The translations under genes were made by a program, and so were the position numbers. A stretch of DNA of 64,000 nt from Eurosta solidaginis (Eukaryota; Arthropoda; Insecta; Diptera; Tephritidae): NCBI RefSeq assembly GCF_040869045.1, contig NW_027137018.1:62001-126000 (forward strand), written 5' to 3'. The notes under the pieces are model-generated. The model ran no database searches. It was not told the origin of the DNA and saw only the letters and a list, made by a program, of their open reading frames with translations. Each line of letters starts with the position of its first letter. The first letter of the stretch is position 1. Positions 12,495 to 27,100 of this stretch are shown one piece after another.

Positions 12495-13840
12495 AACATG
12501 CTAACCTTTAGCCAGGTAAGCAAATTAAAAAAAAAACGCAATATGTAGGCTACACGAGAACGGAGACGTCGAGTAACCAAAACAAATGCGTTAAACAAAT
12601 TCGTACACGTTATTTATCAATTTAACTCTAGAATTAAAGGATATACAACGAGAAACAACGTTTGACAACCTTTAAACAGTTTTAATAACTATCTCAAAAA
12701 TTATCGCTCTGATGCAAACAACTGATGAGTTATCTACTTAAATATGATGAACAAAACGACTTACGTATTTTAAACATGCTAACCTTTAGCCAGGTAAGCA
12801 AATTAAAAAAAAAACGCAATATGTAGGCTACACGAGAACGGAGACGTCGAGTAACCAAAACAAATGCGTTAAACAAATTCGTACACGTTATTTATCAATT
12901 TAACTCTAGAATTAAAGGATATACAACGAGAAACAACGTTTGACAACTTTTAAACAGTTTTAATAACTATCTCAAAAATTATCGCTCTGATGCAAACAAC
13001 TGATGAGTTATCTACTTAAATTTGATGAACAAAACGACTTACGTATTTTAAACATGCTAACCTTTAGCCCGGTAAGCAAATTAAAAAAAAAACGCAATAT
13101 GTAGGCTACACGAGAACGGAGACGTCGAGTAACCAAAACAAATGCGTTAAACAAATTCGTACACGTTATTTATCAATTTAACTCTAGAATTAAAGGATAT
13201 ACAACGAGACACAACGTTTGACAACCTTTAAACAGTTTTAATAACTATCTCAAAAATTATCGCTCTGATGCAAACAACTGATGAGTTATCTACTTAAATA
13301 TGATGAACAAAACGACTTACGTATTTTAAACATGCTAACCTTTAGCCCGGTAAGCAAATTAAAAAAAAAACGCAATATGTAGGCTACACGAGAACGGAGA
13401 CGTCGAGTAACCAAAACAAATGCGTTAAACAAATTCGTACACGTTATTTATCAATTTAACTCTAGAATTAAAGGATATACAACGAGAAACAACGTTTGAC
13501 AACCTTTAAACAATTTTAATAACTATCTCAAAAATTGTCGCTCTGATGCAAACAACTGCTGAGTTATCTACTCAAATTTGTTGAACAAAACGACTTACGT
13601 ATTTTAAACATGCTAACCTTTAGCCCGGTAAGCAAATTAAAAAAAAAAAACGCTATATGTGGGCTACACGAGAACGGAGACGTCGAGTAACCAAAACAAA
13701 TGCGTTAAACAAATTCGTACACGTTATTTATCAATTTAACTCTAGAATTAAAGGATATACAACGAGAAACAACGTTTGACAACCTTTAAACAGTTTTAAT
13801 AACTATCTCAAAAATTGTCGCTCTGATGCAAACAACTGAT
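12495..13840 (+). repeat. 9-monomer-offset duplication, copy 2 (about 5 units)
   Basis: It repeats the marker series of 9990-11335: CGAGACACAACG near 13205, CTGCTGAG at 13556 and CGCTATATGTGGGC at 13651 with a 12-A tract. The offset of 2505-2506 bp is nine monomers plus a few A-tract bases. Limits are approximate. Confidence 0.85.
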
Positions 13841-15019
13841 GAGTTATCTACTTAAATATGATGAACAAAACGACTTACGTATTTTAAACATGCTAACCTT
13901 TAGCCAGGTAAGCAAATTAAAAAAAAAACGCAATATGTAGGCTACACGAGAACGGAGACGTCGAGTAACCAAAACAAATGCGTTAAACAAATTCGTACAC
14001 GTTATTTATCAATTTAACTCTAGAATTAAAGGATATACAACGAGAAACAACGTTTGACAACCTTTAAACAGTTTTAATAACTATCTCAAAAATTGTCGCT
14101 CTGATGCAAACAACTGATGAGTTATCTACTTAAATTTGATGAACAAAACGACTTACGTATTTTAAACATGCTAACCTTTAGCCAGGTAAGCAAATTAAAA
14201 AAAAACGCAATATGTAGGCTACACGAGAACGGAGACGTCGAGTAACCAAAACAAATGCGTTAAACAAATTCGTACACGTTATTTATCAATTTAACTCTAG
14301 AATTAAAGGATATACAACGAGAAACAACGTTTGACAACCTTTAAACAATTTTAATAACTATCTCAAAAATTGTCGCTCTGATGCAAACAACTGATGAGTT
14401 ATCTACTTAAATTTGATGAACAAAACGACTTACGTATTTTAAACATGCTAACCTTTAGCCCGGTAAGCAAATTTAAAAAAAAACGCAATATGTAGGCTAC
14501 ACGAGAACGGAGACGTCGAGTAACCAAAACAAATGCGTTAAACAAATTCGTACACGTTATTTATCAATTTAACTCTAGAATTAAAGGATATACAACGAGA
14601 AACAACGTTTGACAACCTTTAAACAATTTTAATAACTATCTCAAAAATTATCGCTCTGATGCAAACAACTGATGAGTTATCTACTTAAATTTGATGAACA
14701 AAACGACTTACGTATTTTAAACATGCTAACCTTTAGCCCGGTAAGCAAATTAAAAAAAAAATGCAATATGTAGGCTACACGAGAACGGAGACGTCGAGTA
14801 ACCAAAACAAATGCGTTAAACAAATTCGTACACGTTATTTATCAATTTAACTCTAGAATTAAAGGATATACAACGAGAAACAACGTTTGACAACTTTTAA
14901 ACAGTTTTAATAACTATCTCAAAAATGATCGCTCTGATGCAAACAACTGATGAGTTATCTACTTAAATTTGATGAACAAAACGACTTACGTATTTTAAAC
15001 ATGCTAACCTTTAGCCCGG

Positions 15020-18000
15020 TAAGCAAATTAAAAAAAAAACGCAATATGTAGGCTACACGAGAACGGAGACGTCGAGTAACCAAAACAAATGCGTTAAACA
15101 AATTCGTACACGTTATTTATCAATTTAACTCTAGAATTAAAGGATATACAACGAGAAACAACGTTTGACAACCTTTAAACAGTTTTAATAACTATCTCAA
15201 AAATTATCGCTCTGATGCAAACAACTGATGAGTTATCTACTTAAATATGATGAACAAAACGACTTACGTATTTTAAACATGCTAACCTTTAGCCAGGTAA
15301 GCAAATTAAAAAAAAAACGCAATATGTAGGCTACACGAGAACGGAGACGTCGAGTAACCAAAACAAATGCGTTAAACAAATTCGTACACGTTATTTATCA
15401 ATTTAACTCTAGAATTAAAGTATATACAACGAGAAACAACGTTTGACAACCTTTAAACAGTTTTAATAACTATCTCAAAAATTATCGCTCTGATGCAAAC
15501 AACTGATGAGTTATCTACTTAAATATGATGAACAAAACGACTTACGTATTTTAAACATGCTAACCTTTAGCCAGGTAAGCAAATTAAAAAAAAAACGCAA
15601 TATGTAGGCTACACGAGAACGGAGACGTCGAGTAACCAAAACAAATGCGTTAAACAAATTCGTACACGTTATTTATCAATTTAACTCTAGAATTAAAGGA
15701 TATACAACGAGAAACAACGTTTGACAACTTTTAAACAGTTTTAATAACTATCTCAAAAATTATCGCTCTGATGCAAACAACTGATGAGTTATCTACTTAA
15801 ATTTGATGAACAAAACGACTTACGTATTTTAAACATGCTAACCTTTAGCCCGGTAAGCAAATTAAAAAAAAAACGCAATATGTAGGCTACACGAGAACGG
15901 AGACGTCGAGTAACCAAAACAAATGCGTTAAACAAATTCGTACACGTTATTTATCAATTTAACTCTAGAATTAAAGGATATACAACGAGAAACAACGTTT
16001 GACAACCTTTAAACAGTTTTAATAACTATCTCAAAAATTATCGCTCTGATGCAAACAACTGATGAGTTATCTACTAAATTTGTTGAACAAAACGACTTAC
16101 GTATTTTAAACATGCTAACCTTTAGCCCGGTAAGCAAATTAAAAAAAAAATGCAATATGTAGGCTATACGAGAACGGAGACGTCGAGTAACCAAAACAAA
16201 TGCGTTAAACAAATTCGTACACGTTATTTATCAATTTAACTCTAGGATTAAAGGATATACAACGAGAAACAACGTTTGACAACCTTTAAACAGTTTTAAT
16301 AACTATCTGAAAAATTGTCGCTCTGATGCAAACAACTGATGAGTTATCTACTTAAATTTGATGAACAAAACGACTTACGTATTTTAAACATGCTAACCTT
16401 TAGCCCGGTAAGCAAATTAAAAAAAAAAACGCAATATGTAGGCTACACGAGAACGGAGACGTCGAGTAACCAAAACAAATGCGTTAAACAAATTCGTACA
16501 CGTTATTTATCAATTTAACTCTAGAATTAAAGGATATACAACGAGAAACAACGTTTGACAACCTTTAAACAGTTTTAATAACTATCTCAAAAATTATCGC
16601 TCTGCTGCAAACAACTGATGAGTTATCTACTTAAATATGATGAACAAAACGACTTACGTATTTTAAGCATGCTAACCTTTAGCCCGGTAAGCAAATTAAA
16701 AAAAAAAACGCAATATGTAGGCTACACGAGAACGGAGACGTCGAGTAACCAAAACAAATGCGTTAAACAAATTCGTACACGTTATTTATCAATTTAACTC
16801 TAGAATTAAAGGATATACAACGAGAAACAACGTTTGACAACCTTTAAACAATTTTAATAACTATCTCAAAAATTATCGCTCTGATGCAAACAACTGATGA
16901 GTCATCTACTTAAATATGATGAACAAAACGACTTACGTATTTTAAACATGCTAACCTTTAGCCAGGTAAGCAAATTAAAAAAAAAACGCAATATGTAGGC
17001 TACACGAGAACGGAGACGTCGAGTAACCAAAACAAATGCGTTAAACAAATTCGTACACGTTATTTATCAATTTAACTCTAGAATTAAAGGATATACAACG
17101 AGAAACAACGTTTGACAACTTTTAAACAGTTTTAATAACTATCTCAAAAATTATCGCTCTGATGCAAACAACTGATGAGTTATCTACTTAAATATGATGA
17201 ACAAAACGACTTACGTATTTTAAACATGCTAACCTTTAGCCAGGTAAGCAAATTAAAAAAAAAACGCAATATGTAGGCTACACGAGAACGGAGACGTCGA
17301 GTAACCAAAACAAATGCGTTAAACAAATTCGTACACGTTATTTATCAATTTAACTCTAGAATTAAAGGATATACAACGAGAAACAACGTTTGACAACCTT
17401 TAAACTGTTTTAATAACTATCTAAAAATTGTCGCTCTGATGCAAACAACTGATGAGTTATCTACTTAAATTTGATGAACAAAACGACTTGCGTATTTTAA
17501 ACATGCTAACCTTTAGCCCGGTAAGCAAATTAAAAAAAAACGCAATATGTAGGCTACACGAGAACGGAGACGTCGAGTAACCAAAACAAATGCGTTAAAC
17601 AAATTCGTACACGTTATTTATCAATTTAACTCTAGAATTAAAGGATATACAACGAGAAACAACGTTTGACAACCTTTAAACAGTTTTAATAACTATCTCA
17701 AAAATTATCGCTCTGATGCAAACAACTGATGAGTTATCTACTTAAATATGATGAACAAAACGACTTACGTATTTTAAACATGCTAACCTTTAGCCAGGTA
17801 AGCAAATTAAAAAAAAAACGCAATATGTAGGCTACACGAGAACGGAGACGTCGAGTAACCAAAACAAATGCGTTAAACAAATTCGTACACGTTATTTATC
17901 AACTTAACTCTAGAATTAAAGGATATACAACGAGAAACAACGTTTGACAACCTTTAAACAATTTTAATAACTATCTCAAAAATTGTCGCTCTGATGCAAA

Positions 18001-18900
18001 CAACTGCTGAGTTATCTACTCAAATTTGTTGAACAAAACGACTTACGTATTTTAAACATGCTAACCTTTAGCCCGGTAAGCAAATTAAAAAAAAAACGCA
18101 ATATGTAGGCTACACGAGAACGGAGACGTCGAGTAACCAAAACAAATGCGTTAAACAAATTCGTACACGTTATTTATCAATTTAACTCTAGAATTAAAGG
18201 ATATACAACGAGAAACAACGTTTGACAACCTTTAAACAGTTTTAATAACTATCTCAAAAATTGTCGCTCTGATGCAAACAACTGATGAGTTATCTACTTA
18301 AATTTGATGAACAAAACGACTTACGTATTTTAAACATGCTAACCTTTAGCCAGGTAAGCAAATTAAAAAAAAACGCAATATGTAGGCTACACGAGAACGG
18401 AGACGTCGAGTAACCAAAACAAATGCGTTAAACAAATTCGTACACGTTATTTATCAATTTAACTCTAGAATTAAAGGATATACAACGAGAAACAACGTTT
18501 GACAACCTTTAAACAGTTTTAATAACTATCTCAAAAATTATCGCTCTGATGCAAACAACTGATGAGTTATCTACTTAAATATGATGAACAAAACGACTTA
18601 CGTATTTTAAACATGCTAACCTTTAGCCAGGTAAGCAAATTAAAAAAAAAACGCAATATGTAGGCTACACGAGAACGGAGACGTCGAGTAACCAAAACAA
18701 ATGCGTTAAACAAATTCGTACACGTTATTTATCAATTTAACTCTAGAATTAAAGGATATACAACGAGAAACAACGTTTGGCAACCTTTAAACAGTTTTAA
18801 TAACTATCTCAAAAATTATCGCTCTGATGCAAACAACTGATGAGTTATCTACTTAAATATGATGAACAAAACGACTTACGTATTTTAAACATGCTAACCT
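15020..18900 (+). repeat. 33-monomer-offset duplication, copy 1 (about 3.9 kb)
   Basis: About 14 units match a block about 9166 bp downstream. Shared rare markers are AAGTATATAC (15419), TTTGTTGAAC (near 16080), TCTAGGATTA (16241, loses XbaI), TCTGCTGCAA (16601), TAAGCATGC (near 16665), AAACTGTTTT (near 17403), GACTTGCG (17485) and the CTGCTGAG unit (18004). Later changes private to this copy include a one-base loss (CTACTAAATT near 16074), a loss in ATCTAAAAATTG (near 17420), CAACTTAAC (near 17900) and TTTGGCAACC (near 18777). Confidence 0.87.
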
Positions 18901-20850
18901 TTAGCCAGGTAAGCAAATTAAAAAAAAACGCAATATGTAGGCTACACGAGAACGGAGACGTCGAGTAACCAAAACAAATGCGTTAAACAAATTCGTACAC
19001 GTTATTTATCAATTTAACTCTAGAATTAAAGGATATACAACGAGAAACAACGTTTGACAACCTTTAAACAGTTTTAATAACTATCTCAAAAATTATCGCT
19101 CTGATGCAAACAACTGATGAGTTATCTACTTAAATTTGATGAACAAAACGACTTACGTATTTTAAACATGCTAACCTTTAGCCAGGTAAGCAAATTAAAA
19201 AAAAAACGCAATATGTAGGCTACACGAGAACGGAGACGTCGAGTAACCAAAACAAATGCGTTAAACAAATTCGTACACGTTATTTATCAATTTAACTCTA
19301 GAATTAAAGGATATACAACGAGAAACAACGTTTGACAACCTTTAAACAGTTTTAATAACTATCTCAAAAATTATCGCTCTGATGCAAACAACTGATGAGT
19401 TATCTACTTAAATATGATGAACAAAACGACTTACGTATTTTAAACATGCTAACCTTTAGCCCGGTAAGCAAATTAAAAAAAAAAGCAATATGTAGGCTAC
19501 ACGAGAACGGAGACGTCGAGTAACCAAAACAAATGCGTTAAACAAATTCGTACACGTTATTTATCAATTTAACTCTAGAATTAAAGGATATACAACGAGA
19601 AACAACGTTTGACAACCTTTAAACAGTTTTAATAACTATCTCAAAAATTATCGCTCTGATGCAAACAACTGATGAGTTATCTACTTAAATATGATGAACA
19701 AAACGACTTACGTATTTTAAACATGCTAACCTTTAGCCAGGTAAGCAAATTAAAAAAAAAACGCAATATGTAGGCTACACGAGAACGGAGACGTCGAGTA
19801 ACCAAAACAAATGCGTTAAACAAATTCGTACACGTTATTTATCAATTTAACTCTAGAATTAAAGGATATACAACGAGAAACAACGTTTGACAACCTTTAA
19901 ACAGTTTTAATAACTATCTCAAAAATTATCGCTCTGATGCAAACAACTGATGAGTTATCTACTTAAATATGATGAACAAAACGACTTACGTATTTTAAAC
20001 ATGCTAACCTTTAGCCAGGTAAGCAAATTAAAAAAAAAACGCAATATGTAGGCTACACGAGAACGGAGACGTCGAGTAACCAAAACAAATGCGTTAAACA
20101 AATTCGTTCACGTTATTTATCAATTTAACTCTAGAATTAAAGGATATACAACGAGAAACAACGTTTGACAACCTTTAAACAGTTTTAATAACTATCTCAA
20201 AAATTGTCGCTCTGATGCAAACAACTGCTGAGTTATCTACTCAAATTTGTTGAACAAAACGACTTACGTATTTTAAACATGCTAACCTTTAGCCCGGTAA
20301 GCAAATTAAAAAAAAAAACGCAATATGTAGGCTACACGAGAACGGAGACGTCGAGTAACCAAAACAAATGCGTTAAACAAATTCGTACACGTTATTTATC
20401 AATTTAACTCTAGAATTAAAGGATATACAACGAGAAACAACGTTTGACAACCTTTAAACAGTTTTAATAACTATCTCAAAAATATCGCTCTGATGCAAAC
20501 AACTGATGAGTTATCTACTTAAATATGATGAACAAAACGACTTACGTATTTTAAACATGCTAACCTTTAGCCAGGTAAGCAAATTAAAAAAAAAACGCAA
20601 TATGTAGGCTACACGAGAACGGAGACGTCGAGTAACCAAAACAAATGCGTTAAACAAATTCGTACACGTTATTTATAAATTTAACTCTAGAATTAAAGTA
20701 TATACAACGAGAAACAACGTTTGACAACCTTTAAACAGTTTTAATAACTATCTCAAAAATTGTCGCTCTGATGCAAACAACTGATGAGTTATCTACTTAA
20801 ATTTGATGAACAAAACGACTTACGTATTTTAAACATGCTAACCTTTAGCC

Positions 20851-23450
20851 CGGTAAGCAAATTAAAAAAAAAACGCAATATGTAGGCTACACGAGAACGG
20901 AGACGTCGAGTAACCAAAACAAATGCGTTAAACAAATTCGTACACGTTATTTATCAATTTAACTCTAGAATTAAAGGATATACAACGAGAAACAACGTTT
21001 GACAACCTTTAAACAGTTTTAATAACTATCTCAAAAATTATCGCTCTGATGCAAACAACTGATGAGTTATCTACTTAAATATGATGAACAAAACGACTTA
21101 CGTATTTTAAACATGCTAACCTTTAGCCAGGTAAGCAAATTAAAAAAAAAACGCAATATGTAGGCTACACGAGAACGGAGACGTCGAGTAACCAAAACAA
21201 ATGCGTTAAACAAATTCGTACACGTTATTTATCAATTTAATTCTAGAATTAAAGGATATACAACGAGAAACAACGTTTGACAACCTTTAAACAGTTTTAA
21301 TAACTATCTCAAAAATTATCGCTCTGATGCAAACAACTGATGAGTTATCTACTTAAATATGATGAACAAAACGACTTACGTATTTTAAACATGCTAACCT
21401 TTAGCCAGGTAAGCAAATTAAAAAAAAAACGCAATATGTAGGCTACACGAGAACGGAGACGTCGAGTAACCAAAACAAATGCGTTAAACAAATTCGTACA
21501 CGTTATTTATCAATTTAACTCTAGAATTAAAGGATATACAACGAGAAACAACGTTTGACAAAAACAGTTTTAATAACTATCTCAAAAATTGTCGCTCTGA
21601 TGCAAACAACTGATGACTTATCTACTTAAATTTAATGAACAAAACGACTTACGTATTTTAAACATGCTAACCTTTAGCCCGGTAAGCAAATTAAAAAAAA
21701 AACGCAATATGTAGGCTACACGAGAACGGAGACGTCGAGTAACCAAAACAAATGCGTTAAACAAATTCGTACACGTTATTTATCAATTTAACTCTAGAAT
21801 TAAAGGATATACAACGATAAACAACGTTTGACAACCTTTAAACAGTTTTAATAACTATCTCAAAAATTATCGCTCTGATGCAAACAACTGATGAGTTATC
21901 TACTTAAATTTGATGAACAAAACGACTTACGTATTTTAAACATGCTAACCTTTAGCCCGGTAAGCAAATTAAAAAAAAAACGCAATATGTAGGCTACACG
22001 AGAACGGAGACGTCGAGTAACCAAAACAAATGCGTTAAACAAATTCGTACACGTTATTTATCAATTTAACTCTAGAATTAAAGGATATACAACGAGAAAC
22101 AACGTTTGACAACCTTTAAACAGTTTTAATAACTATCTCAAAAATTATCGCTCTGATGCAAACAACTGATGAGTTATCTACTTAAATTTGATGAACAAAA
22201 CGACTTACGTATTTTAAACATGCTAACCTTTAGCCCGGTAAGTAAATTAAAAAAAAAACGCAATATGTAGGCTATACGAGAACGGAGACGTCGAGTAACC
22301 AAAACAAATGCGTTAAACAAATTCGTACACGTTATTTATCAATTTAACTCTAGAATTAAAGGATATACAACGAGAAACAACGTTTGACAACTTTTAAACA
22401 GTTTTAATAACTATCTCAAAAATTATCGCTCTGATGAAAACAACTGATGAGTTATCTACTTAAATTTGATGAACAAAACGACTTACGTATTTTAAACATG
22501 CTAACCTTTAGCCCGGTAAGCAAATTAAAAAAAAAACGCAATATGTAGGCTACACGAGAACGGAGACGTCGAGTAACCAAAACAAATGCGTTAAACAAAT
22601 TCGTACACGTTATTTATCAATTTAACTCTAGAATTAAAGGATATACAACGAGAAACAACGTTTGACAACCTTTAAACAGTTTTAATAACTATCTCAAAAA
22701 TTATCGCTCTGATGCAAACAACTGATGAGTTATCTACTTAAATTTGATGAACAAAACGACTTACGTATTTTAAACATGCTAACCTTTAGCCCGGTAAGCA
22801 AATTAAAAAAAAAACGCAATATGTAGGCTACACGAGAACGGAGACGTCGAGTAACCAAAACAAATGCGTTAAACAAATTCGTACACGTTATTTATCAATT
22901 TAACTCTAGAATTAAAGGATATACAACGAGAAACAACGTTTGACAACCTTTAAACAGTTTTAATAACTATCTCAAAAATTATCGCTCTGATGCAAACAAC
23001 TGATGAGTTATCTACTTAAATATGATGAACAAAACGACTTACGTATTTTAAACATGCTAACCTTTAGCCCGGTAAGCAAATTAAAAAAAAAAAGCAATAT
23101 GTAGGCTACACGAGAACGGAGACGTCGAGTAACCAAAACAAATGCGTTAAACAAATTCGTACACGTTATTTATCAATTTAACTCTAGAATTAAAGGATAT
23201 ACAACGAGAAACAACGTTTGACAACCTTTAAACAATTTTAATAACTATCTCAAAAATTATCGCTCTGATGCAAACAACTGATGAGTTATCTACTTAAATA
23301 TGATGAACAAAACGACTTACGTATTTTAAACATGCTAACCTTTAGCCCGGTAAGCAAATTAAAAAAAAAACGCAATATGTAGGCTACACGAGAACGGAGA
23401 CGTCGAGTAACCAAAACAAATGCGTTAAACAAATTCGTACACGTTATTTA
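20851..23450 (+). repeat. 75-monomer-offset segmental duplication, copy 2
   Basis: This is the partner of 1-2600. Its markers are at 21561, 21815, 22241, 22431 and 23091 in the same order and spacing. Beyond about 23450 the sequence changes (AAGTATATAC, GTTTGAAAACC, CTGCTGAATT) and no longer matches copy 1. The true left limit of the duplicated block cannot be set because copy 1 begins at the window edge. Confidence 0.88.
21409..21681 (+). repeat. 273-bp monomer with 5-bp deletion (copy 2)
   Basis: This unit has the same 5-bp deletion (near 21561) and the same AAATTTAATGAAC variant as the unit at 559-831, at an exact offset of 20850 bp. It differs by at least one later change: GATGACTTATC here, GATGAGTTATC in copy 1. 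The duplication therefore preceded some point mutation or conversion. Confidence 0.93.
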
Positions 23451-23629
23451 TCAATTTAACTCTAGAATTAAAGTATATACAACGAGAAACAACGTTTGAA
23501 AACCTTTAAACAGTTTTAATAACTATCTCAAAAATTGTCGCTCTGATGCAAACAACTGCTGAATTATCTACTCAAATATGATGAACAAAACGACTTACGT
23601 ATTTTAAACATGCTAACCTTTAGCCAGGT

Positions 23630-24180
23630 AAGCAAATTAAAAAAAAAACGCAATATGTAGGCTACACGAGAACGGAGACGTCGAGTAACCAAAACAAATG
23701 CGTTAAACAAATTCGTACACGTTATTTATCAATTTAACTCTAGAATTAAAGGATATACAACGAGAAACAACGTTTGACAACCTTTAAACAATTTTAATAA
23801 CTATCTCAAAAATTGTCGCTCTGATGCAAACAACTGATGAGTTATCTACTTAAATTTGATGAACAAAACGACTTACGTATTTTAAACATGCTAACCTTTA
23901 GCCCGGTAAGCAAATTAAAAAAAAAACGCAATATGTAGGCTACACGAGAACGGAGACGTCGAGTAACCAAAACAAATGCGTTAAACAAATTCGTACACGT
24001 TATTTATCAATTTAACTCTAGAATTAAAGGATATACAATGAGAAACAACGTTTGACAACCTTTAAACAGTTTTAATAACTATCTCAAAAATTGTCGCTCT
24101 GATGCAAACAACTGATGAGTTATCTACTTAAATTTGATGAACAAAACGACTTACGTATTTTAAACATGCTAACCTTTAGC
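23630..24180 (+). repeat. 31-monomer-offset duplication, copy 1 (about 2 units)
   Basis: The rare CAATGAGAAAC (near 24036) and the flanking states recur 8616 bp later (31 units). In order these are CCAGG, CAATTTT with TTGTCG and AAATTTG, then CCCGG, CAATGAG, TTGTCG and CCAGG. Agreement covers roughly two monomers. Either a short transferred tract or an old, eroded duplication could explain it. Confidence 0.7.
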
Positions 24181-24184
24181 CAGG

Positions 24185-27100
24185 TAAGCAAATTAAAAAA
24201 AAAACGCAATATGTAGGCTACACGAGAACGGAGACGTCGAGTAACCAAAACAAATGCGTTAAACAAATTCGTACACGTTATTTATCAATTTAACTCTAGA
24301 ATTAAAGGATATACAACGAGAAACAACGTTTGACAACCTTTAAACAGTTTTAATAACTATCTCAAAAATTATCGCTCTGATGCAAACAACTGATGAGTTA
24401 TCTACTTAAATATGATGAACAAAACGACTTACGTATTTTAAACATGCTAACCTTTAGCCAGGTAAGCAAATTAAAAAAAAAAACGCAATATGTAGGCTAC
24501 ACGAGAACGGAGACGTCGAGTAACCAAAACAAATGCGTTAAACAAATTCGTACACGTTATTTATCAATTTAACTCTAGAATTAAAGTATATACAACGAGA
24601 AACAACGTTTGACAACCTTTAAACAGTTTTAATAACTATCTCAAAAATTATCGCTCTGATGCAAACAACTGATGAGTTATCTACTTAAATATGATGAACA
24701 AAACGACTTACGTATTTTAAACATGCTAACCTTTAGCCAGGTAAGCAAATTAAAAAAAAAACGCAATATGTAGGCTACACGAGAACGGAGACGTCGAGTA
24801 ACCAAAACAAATGCGTTAAACAAATTCGTACACGTTATTTATCAATTTAACTCTAGAATTAAAGGATATACAACGAGAAACAACGTTTGACAACTTTTAA
24901 ACAGTTTTAATAACTATCTCAAAAATTATCGCTCTGATGCAAACAACTGATGAGTTATCTACTTAAATTTGATGAACAAAACGACTTACGTATTTTAAAC
25001 ATGCTAACCTTTAGCCCGGTAAGCAAATTAAAAAAAAACGCAATATGTAGGCTACACGAGAACGGAGACGTCGAGTAACCAAAACAAATGCGTTAAACAA
25101 ATTCGTACACGTTATTTATCAATTTAACTCTAGAATTAAAGGATATACAACGAGAAACAACGTTTGACAACCTTTAAACAGTTTTAATAACTATCTCAAA
25201 AATTATCGCTCTGATGCAAACAACTGATGAGTTATCTACTTAAATTTGTTGAACAAAACGACTTACGTATTTTAAACATGCTAACCTTTAGCCCGGTAAG
25301 CAAATTAAAAAAAAAATGCAATATGTAGGCTATACGAGAACGGAGACGTCGAGTAACCAAAACAAATGCGTTAAACAAATTCGTACACGTTATTTATCAA
25401 TTTAACTCTAGGATTAAAGGATATACAACGAGAAACAACGTTTGACAACCTTTAAACAGTTTTAATAACTATCTCAAAAATTGTCGCTCTGATGCAAACA
25501 ACTGATGAGTTATCTACTTAAATTTGATGAACAAAACGACTTACGTATTTTAAACATGCTAACCTTTAGCCCGGTAAGCAAATTAAAAAAAAAACGCAAT
25601 ATGTAGGCTACACGAGAACGGAGACGTCGAGTAACCAAAACAAATGCGTTAAACAAATTCGTACACGTTATTTATCAATTTAACTCTAGAATTAAAGGAT
25701 ATACAACGAGAAACAACGTTTGACAACCTTTAAACAGTTTTAATAACTATCTCAAAAATTATCGCTCTGCTGCAAACAACTGATGAGTTATCTACTTAAA
25801 TATGATGAACAAAACGACTTACGTATTTTAAGCATGCTAACCTTTAGCCCGGTAAGCAAATTAAAAAAAAAAACGCAATATGTAGGCTACACGAGAACGG
25901 AGACGTCGAGTAACCAAAACATATGCGTTAAACAAATTCGTACACGTTATTTATCAATTTAACTCTAGAATTAAAGGATATACAACGAGAAACAACGTTT
26001 GACAACCTTTAAACAATTTTAATAACTATCTCAAAAATTATCGCTCTGATGCAAACAACTGATGAGTTATCTACTTAAATATGATGAACAAAACGACTTA
26101 CGTATTTTAAACATGCTAACCTTTAGCCAGGTAAGCAAATTAAAAAAAAAACGCAATATGTAGGCTACACGAGAACGGAGACGTCGAGTAACCAAAACAA
26201 ATGCGTTAAACAAATTCGTACACGTTATTTATCAATTTAACTCTAGAATTAAAGGATATACAACGAGAAACAACGTTTGACAACTTTTAAACAGTTTTAA
26301 TAACTATCTCAAAAATTATCGCTCTGATGCAAACAACTGATGAGTTATCTACTTAAATATGATGAACAAAACGACTTACGTATTTTAAACATGCTAACCT
26401 TTAGCCAGGTAAGCAAATTAAAAAAAAAACGCAATATGTAGGCTACACGAGAACGGAGACGTCGAGTAACCAAAACAAATGCGTTAAACAAATTCGTACA
26501 CGTTATTTATCAATTTAACTCTAGAATTAAAGGATATACAACGAGAAACAACGTTTGACAACCTTTAAACTGTTTTAATAACTATCTCAAAAATTGTCGC
26601 TCTGATGCAAACAACTGATGAGTTATCTACTTAAATTTGATGAACAAAACGACTTGCGTATTTTAAACATGCTAACCTTTAGCCCGGTAAGCAAATTAAA
26701 AAAAACGCAATATGTAGGCTACACGAGAACGGAGACGTCGAGTAACCAAAACAAATGCGTTAAACAAATTCGTACACGTTATTTATCAATTTAACTCTAG
26801 AATTAAAGGATATACAACGAGAAACAACGTTTGACAACCTTTAAACAGTTTTAATAACTATCTCAAAAATTATCGCTCTGATGCAAACAACTGATGAGTT
26901 ATCTACTTAAATATGATGAACAAAACGACTTACGTATTTTAAACATGCTAACCTTTAGCCAGGTAAGCAAATTAAAAAAAAAACGCAATATGTAGGCTAC
27001 ACGAGAACGGAGACGTCGAGTAACCAAAACAAATGCGTTAAACAAATTCGTACACGTTATTTATCAATTTAACTCTAGAATTAAAGGATATACAACGAGA

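Noticed and set aside
16009..16212. 67-codon open frame on the minus strand
   Set aside because: It exists only because this unit lost one base (CTACTAAATT near 16074), which removes an antisense stop. It reads satellite in the antisense sense, has no counterpart in the duplicate block at 25 kb, and shows no gene signals.
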